Assembly (NCBI GenBank): GCA_037137455.1
Contig: JBAXKG010000026.1
Location: forward strand, 1 to 36,533
Direction of reading: 5' to 3'
From: CAIVAT01 sp037137455
GTDB taxonomy: Bacteria; Bacteroidota; Bacteroidia; Bacteroidales; FEN-979
Length of the DNA stretch: 36,533 bases
This document shows positions 32,313 to 36,533 of this stretch, piece by piece. The notes beneath the pieces were generated by a model. That model was not told the origin of the DNA and did no database searches. It saw only the letters and a program-made list of their open reading frames with translations. The position numbers and the translations under genes are program-made. How positions within the stretch are numbered: the first letter of the stretch is position 1; each line of letters opens with the position of its first letter.

Positions 32313-32930
32313 TTATTTTTTAATTTCCCTTGATCCACCTCCACTACCGGATTTCCCGGTTCCGGAAGCAGGTGTTGAGGTGGGACTTCCGCTTTTTTCC
32401 TTACCTTTCCTGTTATTGAGATTCGCTCCAAGATTATCGAGCACATCATCACTGATATCATATTTTGGGTTTGCATACATCATCGTTAAACTGCCTCCCT
32501 TATCAAAAACCACGGCATAATTACTATTATTGGAAATCTCCTGGATCGCATTGTAAATTTTCTCCTGAATTGGTTTCACAAGCTCCTGGCGCTTTTTAAA
32601 CAAATCACCATCCTTTCCAAAACGAGTCCGCTGAAGGTTCTTGGCATCTTTCTCCTTGTCAATAATTTCCTGCTCCTTTTTCTTTTTCATATCCTCAGGA
32701 AGAAGAATCGCCTGGGCCTGATAGTCTTTGTACATTTTATCAATATCAGCAAATTTTGCCTCAATCTCTTTCTGCCACTGATTCGATAGCTCATCAAGTT
32801 GTGCCTGGGCCTCTGCAAATTCAGGAATGTTGTCAAGGATATATTGTGTATCCACATAGGCAAATTTTTGCGCAGTCAGCATGGATACAGAAAAAATAAT
32901 CGCCAATATTGTTAAAATCAGCTTTTTCAT
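32313..32930 (-). CDS. OmpH/Skp family periplasmic chaperone (first copy)
   Basis: This 205-residue Skp-like protein has a signal peptide (MKKLILTILA...SMLTAQ). FAYVDTQYILDNIPEF starts the mature domain, followed by a long charged coiled coil (about 45-125). NNSNYAVVFDKGGSLTMMYANP is the last strand. Residues from about 170 are a Gly/Ser/Thr-rich tail that ends GSGGGSREIKK, absent from the second copy. Tandem ompH genes after bamA are the rule in Bacteroidota; the longer tail may separate their roles. Confidence 0.9.
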   Translation of the reverse strand: MKKLILTILAIIFSVSMLTAQKFAYVDTQYILDNIPEFAEAQAQLDELSNQWQKEIEAKFADIDKMYKDYQAQAILLPEDMKKKKEQEIIDKEKDAKNLQRTRFGKDGDLFKKRQELVKPIQEKIYNAIQEISNNSNYAVVFDKGGSLTMMYANPKYDISDDVLDNLGANLNNRKGKEKSGSPTSTPASGTGKSGSGGGSREIKK

Positions 32931-32998
32931 ATTTTTTTAATTTTTATCTGTTGTTGTGATATTATACAATTTTATTGTTTCGCTGCCGTATATTTATT

Positions 32999-35620
32999 TT
33001 AATCAATCGATGAATTTATCGAGAAATGGAACTGTCCGCCAGCAGCTCCCGGTACCCCCGGAACCGGATCAAGCCCATATCCCCAGTCAAGCCCTAACAA
33101 TCCGAACATAGGTAAAAATACCCTTACTCCCACACCAACAGACCGGTACACATTAAACGGGTTGAAATCATTCCAGCGTAACCAGTCATTACCTGCTTCC
33201 ACAAATCCAAGTCCGAAAATTGTAGCGCTCGGGTTGAGTGATATGGGGTAGCGTAATTCAAAAGTATAACGGGTATAAACAGTTCCACCAATGGTGTTTG
33301 GATAATTCGGGGTAAGCGAATTATTCGCATACCCGCGCATACCGATGAGTTCACGGCCATCCATGTTGTTATAACCCGATAAACCATCGCCCCCAAGGTA
33401 AAACCGCTCAAAAGGTGTTTCACCAAGACTGCTGTTGTAAGCCCCAAGTAATCCGAACTGTACGCGCGGAGTCAAGACCAGTTTGTCAATTATATTGATA
33501 TACCAGGAACCTTTGAATTTGATTTTATAATACTCGACCCACTTGTATCGCTCGCTCGGATCCATGTGAGCGTAATCAACATTTCCACGAAATAACGAAT
33601 AAGGAGGCGTTACTTCGAGGTTTATAGAAATTTCCGACCCGTTCCTCGCAAAAATCGGAGCATCCACCGAATTGCGAGATAGTGTAATGCCGTAACTGAA
33701 GGCATTATAAACCCCATTACCTCCGCCAAATGTGAATATTGAAGAATAATTATAGGTATTATAACGGTTATAATTAAGGCTTTGCATGAGAGAAAAATAA
33801 TCATCAGGCCACCGAAGCTGAGTTCCCAAACCTACCGATATTCCATCGATCTTAAAATAGGCAAAATTGGCGTCATTGTTGGCCAATCCGTTAGTATACC
33901 TCGAGTGATAATAAGATAAGCTTAAGGCAAGAGGCCTGCGACCACCCAGCCAGGGTTCAGTGAAAGAGAAACTGTAACTGAAATATCCTTTCCCGTAAGT
34001 TTGAAACCTCAAACTTAATTTCTGTCCATCACCAGCAGGAATCGGCTTCCAAGCCTTAAAATTAGTGATGTTCCGTAATGAAAAATTATTAAATGACAAC
34101 CCCAGTGTACCCACGATTCTTCCATAACCCCAACCTCCCGAAAGTTCTATCTGGTCGGCCGAGGTTTCAGTAACATCATATCCGATATCAACTGTTCCAT
34201 CCTCAGGGTTTGGATTTACATTGGGAGTGAGTTTTTCAGCATCAAAATATTTTAATTGTGCAAGCTGGCGTTGTGAACGGATTAGTCGGTCACGGCTGAA
34301 AAGTTGACCCGGTCGGGTTTGAACTTCACGCAAAGCGACATGATCATTGGTTTTCGTATTTCCCTTAATGGAAACTTTGTTAACCGTGGCCTGTTTTCCT
34401 TCATGCATTCGTATTTCGATGTCGATCGAATCGTTCTGGACCCTGGTTTCCACGGGCACAACATCAAAAAACAGGTAACCATCATCCATATATAACGACC
34501 TGATGTCGGCGCTGTTCGGATTGTAAGTAAGCGCCTCATCGAGCGACTCCCGGTCATACACATCGCCCTTATTAACCCTCAGGATCCTGTTAAGAAAATT
34601 TGCCGTATATTTCGTGTTCCCAATCCATGTGATGTTCCGCAAATAATATTTCGCACCCTCTTCAATCCAGAGGTCAATGTTGATAGTATTGTCATCGTTT
34701 TTCGAAATTGAATCCCTGATGATGCGTGCATCACGGTATCCCAATTTGTTGTACTTTGAAATAAGCAACTGTTTATCAGCCTGATAATCTTCATCAATAA
34801 ATTTCGAAGATTTAAAAATCCGGATCCGGATATTATCGGATGCATGGTCGCCAAGTACATTACCGATTTCAACAAAATCAATGGTCACGGCCTCCTTCGC
34901 GGTATTATAAACCATCTTGTCCAGGTCGTTCATCGGATTAAAAACGCTTTTCTCTTTGGTTTTTTTAAATGAAGCCTTGATCACATCCGCTCCGATATTC
35001 TTATTACCGTGAATATTGATCGTGTAAACCTTTACCTTTTCATTCTTGTCTATGTTGATATATAATGTCACCTCATTGGCTGCAGCGCTGTCTTTCTGAG
35101 GAACTACCTCAACTTCACAATTTAAAAATCCTTTGGCGTTGTAAAATTTCCGGATAATGTTTTTTGTTTTTATGATCATGTTGTCGGTCACATAATCACC
35201 TTTAATCAAACGGATCTTCTGCCTGATATCATCAGCATCAGCTTTTTTGATCCCATTGAACTGAAATTTCGATAACCGCGGGCGTTCCTTGAGGTAAAAA
35301 TTCAGAAAAATCTGGTTATCAACAACCGAACTAACCGAAACTTTGATATCTTCAAATAAACCCTGCTCCCATAATTTACGAACAGCCAGCGAAATTTTAT
35401 CTCCGGGAATCTTAACCTTATCGCCAATTGTCAACCCTGAAAGCATAATCAACACGTTCCCATCAAGGTATTTCACACCACTCACCGTCATTCCTCCAAT
35501 GTAAAATTCTTTAGGGTTACTGTAATCATACATAATTTCTTCACCCAAACTTACCTGGGCAGACAAAGGTTGTATGAAAAGAAGGAAAAAGAGTATTATC
35601 AGCAGGTTACAAAGTCTCAT
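32999..35620 (-). CDS. bamA: Outer-membrane protein assembly factor BamA
   Basis: This 873-residue Omp85 protein inserts beta-barrel proteins into the outer membrane. A signal peptide ends at LSAQ (about 22). Repeated POTRA domains follow (about 35-470): examples are VSGVKYLDGN, INIHGNKNIGADVI, ITWIGNTKYTANFL and VSIKGNTKTNDHVALREV. The barrel begins near 490 with ELSGGWGYGRIVGTLGLSFNN and carries the RYPISLNP segment near its end. The end FHFSINSSID lacks a C-terminal aromatic residue. It is preceded by uppS with a 6-base gap and followed by two ompH genes. Confidence 0.95.
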   Translation of the reverse strand: MRLCNLLIILFFLLFIQPLSAQVSLGEEIMYDYSNPKEFYIGGMTVSGVKYLDGNVLIMLSGLTIGDKVKIPGDKISLAVRKLWEQGLFEDIKVSVSSVVDNQIFLNFYLKERPRLSKFQFNGIKKADADDIRQKIRLIKGDYVTDNMIIKTKNIIRKFYNAKGFLNCEVEVVPQKDSAAANEVTLYINIDKNEKVKVYTINIHGNKNIGADVIKASFKKTKEKSVFNPMNDLDKMVYNTAKEAVTIDFVEIGNVLGDHASDNIRIRIFKSSKFIDEDYQADKQLLISKYNKLGYRDARIIRDSISKNDDNTINIDLWIEEGAKYYLRNITWIGNTKYTANFLNRILRVNKGDVYDRESLDEALTYNPNSADIRSLYMDDGYLFFDVVPVETRVQNDSIDIEIRMHEGKQATVNKVSIKGNTKTNDHVALREVQTRPGQLFSRDRLIRSQRQLAQLKYFDAEKLTPNVNPNPEDGTVDIGYDVTETSADQIELSGGWGYGRIVGTLGLSFNNFSLRNITNFKAWKPIPAGDGQKLSLRFQTYGKGYFSYSFSFTEPWLGGRRPLALSLSYYHSRYTNGLANNDANFAYFKIDGISVGLGTQLRWPDDYFSLMQSLNYNRYNTYNYSSIFTFGGGNGVYNAFSYGITLSRNSVDAPIFARNGSEISINLEVTPPYSLFRGNVDYAHMDPSERYKWVEYYKIKFKGSWYINIIDKLVLTPRVQFGLLGAYNSSLGETPFERFYLGGDGLSGYNNMDGRELIGMRGYANNSLTPNYPNTIGGTVYTRYTFELRYPISLNPSATIFGLGFVEAGNDWLRWNDFNPFNVYRSVGVGVRVFLPMFGLLGLDWGYGLDPVPGVPGAAGGQFHFSINSSID

Positions 35621-35626
35621 CAGTGT

Positions 35627-36391
35627 TTATTTACGTAATTTTCCTTCAATTTCATTAATTTGTTCACTTGTGAGGCCAAATCTGCGCTCCCTTTGCTGGA
35701 AATCGAGAACGGCTTTAAAAAAATCTTCCTTTCCGAAATCAGGCCAAAGGGTATTGGTGAAATAGAGTTCGGAATAGGCAATTTGCCATAGCAAAAAGTT
35801 GCTGATACGATATTCACCACTTGTTCGTATCAATAATTCAGGATCAGGAATGCCTGAGGTAGTCATATGGGAAATATATGTTGTAATATCAATCTTTTCG
35901 GGATCTAATTCATTTGAAGCTACTTTTCGGGCCATCGACCGGGCCGCCTCAACCAACTCCCAGCGCGAACTATAACTCAACGCGAGTATAAGGGTCAATC
36001 CGGTATTCCCTGAAGTCTCATCAATCGATTTCATCAATTCGCGGTAGCTTTTGGCCGGCAAACTCTTCAAATCACCAATCGCGCTTAACCGTATGTTGTT
36101 TTTCATCAAAGTTTTCATCTCCCCGTGAAGCGAATTGACAAGTATCCGCATGAGGGCGTCAATTTCATATTTGGGCCTTTTCCAGTTTTCAGTGGAAAAT
36201 GCGTACATCGTGAGGTAACGGATTCCAATTTCAGCCGCGGCTTCAACAGTGTTTCTCACGGCATCAACACCCTTTTCGTGACCAAGAGTACGAACAAAAC
36301 CCCGCCTCTTTGCCCAACGGCCATTTCCATCCATGATCACAGCCACGTGAACCGGCAATTTCTTTATATCAATCTTGTCTTTGAGTTCCAT
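35627..36391 (-). CDS. uppS: Isoprenyl (undecaprenyl) diphosphate synthase UppS
   Basis: This 254-residue cis-prenyltransferase makes the C55 lipid carrier for peptidoglycan and surface glycans from isopentenyl diphosphate and farnesyl diphosphate. HVAVIMDGNGRWAKRRG holds the catalytic Asp. TMYAFSTENWKRP, LALSYSSRWELVEAAR and IPDPELLIRTSGEYRISNFL with LYFTNTLWPDF are complete. ATG 36391 is preferred over a TTG at 36406 in the same frame. The gene is 6 bases upstream of bamA and 16 bases after the DUF6089 stop, so all are probably one operon. Confidence 0.95.
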   Translation of the reverse strand: MELKDKIDIKKLPVHVAVIMDGNGRWAKRRGFVRTLGHEKGVDAVRNTVEAAAEIGIRYLTMYAFSTENWKRPKYEIDALMRILVNSLHGEMKTLMKNNIRLSAIGDLKSLPAKSYRELMKSIDETSGNTGLTLILALSYSSRWELVEAARSMARKVASNELDPEKIDITTYISHMTTSGIPDPELLIRTSGEYRISNFLLWQIAYSELYFTNTLWPDFGKEDFFKAVLDFQQRERRFGLTSEQINEIEGKLRK

Positions 36392-36407
36392 GTTATTAAT
36401 CGACAAC

Positions 36408-36533
36408 TTAACGGGTCCATTCCTTCCCGGCAGAATGAATTTGATAATAACCTTTTGTGCTCCAGGGCATATTGAATTTATAAGTCATCGACACACCGAA
36501 AAATGAAAACCAATCTTTGGTGTTGGGATCGCC
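36408..36533 (-). CDS. C-terminal end of DUF6089 family protein (partial)
   Basis: Forty-one codons of a gene run off the right edge on the minus strand and stop at 36408. The visible end reads PNTKDWFSFFGVSMTYKF followed by about twenty residues ending KEWTR. This resembles the last beta strands of the DUF6089 outer-membrane-like protein that usually precedes uppS in Bacteroidota. The start and most of the protein lie outside the window. Confidence 0.75.
   Translation of the reverse strand, partial: GDPNTKDWFSFFGVSMTYKFNMPWSTKGYYQIHSAGKEWTR

Overview
The window reads as a chromosomal segment of a member of the Bacteroidota, probably an uncultured Bacteroidia-type anaerobe or microaerophile. 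Three things point there. Upstream of many genes there are -7 boxes of the form TAnnTTTG, several paired with a -33 TTG/TTTG, and no obvious Shine-Dalgarno sites. The (DUF6089)-uppS-bamA-ompH-ompH order at the right end is typical of the phylum. Several products are of Bacteroidota types: fused alpha-beta 2-oxoacid dehydrogenase E1, single-domain MnmD, lipoprotein peroxiredoxin and a DUF4369-like lipoprotein. The window is densely coded. No intergenic gap exceeds about 210 bases, and I see no tRNA, rRNA, CRISPR array, transposase or phage gene.

Left part (1-7670, all on +). A low-complexity tract and two small hairpins precede a small Cys-rich protein resembling the 4-hydroxyphenylacetate decarboxylase gamma subunit and an overlapping glycyl-radical activating enzyme. 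The large radical enzyme itself is not in the window. A class I/II aminotransferase and an exported protein with a defective HExxH-like motif follow. Next comes a complete four-subunit 2-oxoacid:ferredoxin oxidoreductase (delta-alpha-beta-gamma), a DUF2400 protein and a 51-residue Pmp3-like membrane protein. Aminotransferase plus oxidoreductase fits fermentative amino-acid breakdown: amino acid to 2-oxoacid to acyl-CoA plus reduced ferredoxin.

Middle (7679-21657). A lipoprotein peroxiredoxin diverges from a peroxide-defence set of glutathione-peroxidase-like protein, rubredoxin and rubrerythrin. These are followed by the fused E1, the tRNA modification enzyme MnmD, a Nudix hydrolase, a DUF4369-like lipoprotein and an LpxH-like phosphatase, ending at a bidirectional terminator. 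A 2[4Fe-4S] ferredoxin then diverges from a two-gene 2-oxoacid (2-oxoglutarate-type):ferredoxin oxidoreductase, followed by tilS and a DsbD-like disulfide reductase.

Right part (21678-36533). An M20 dipeptidase diverges from sucA-sucB across overlapping promoters. The sucA strand continues with nadB, a gamma carbonic anhydrase, a PlsC-like acyltransferase and a GH13 hydrolase, ending at a second bidirectional terminator. The opposite strand carries the outer-membrane biogenesis operon (DUF6089 end, uppS, bamA, two ompH/skp genes).

The strongest theme is four separate 2-oxoacid-oxidising systems within about 23 kb. Two are ferredoxin-linked and O2-sensitive as classes; two are lipoate/NAD-type E1 systems. 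They are interleaved with peroxide-defence and electron-carrier genes. No wholly new multi-gene system is evident. The oddities most worth checking are the hpdC/activase pair without its decarboxylase, Cys/His clusters in both E1 proteins, and the TCCGTAGG hairpins at the left edge.
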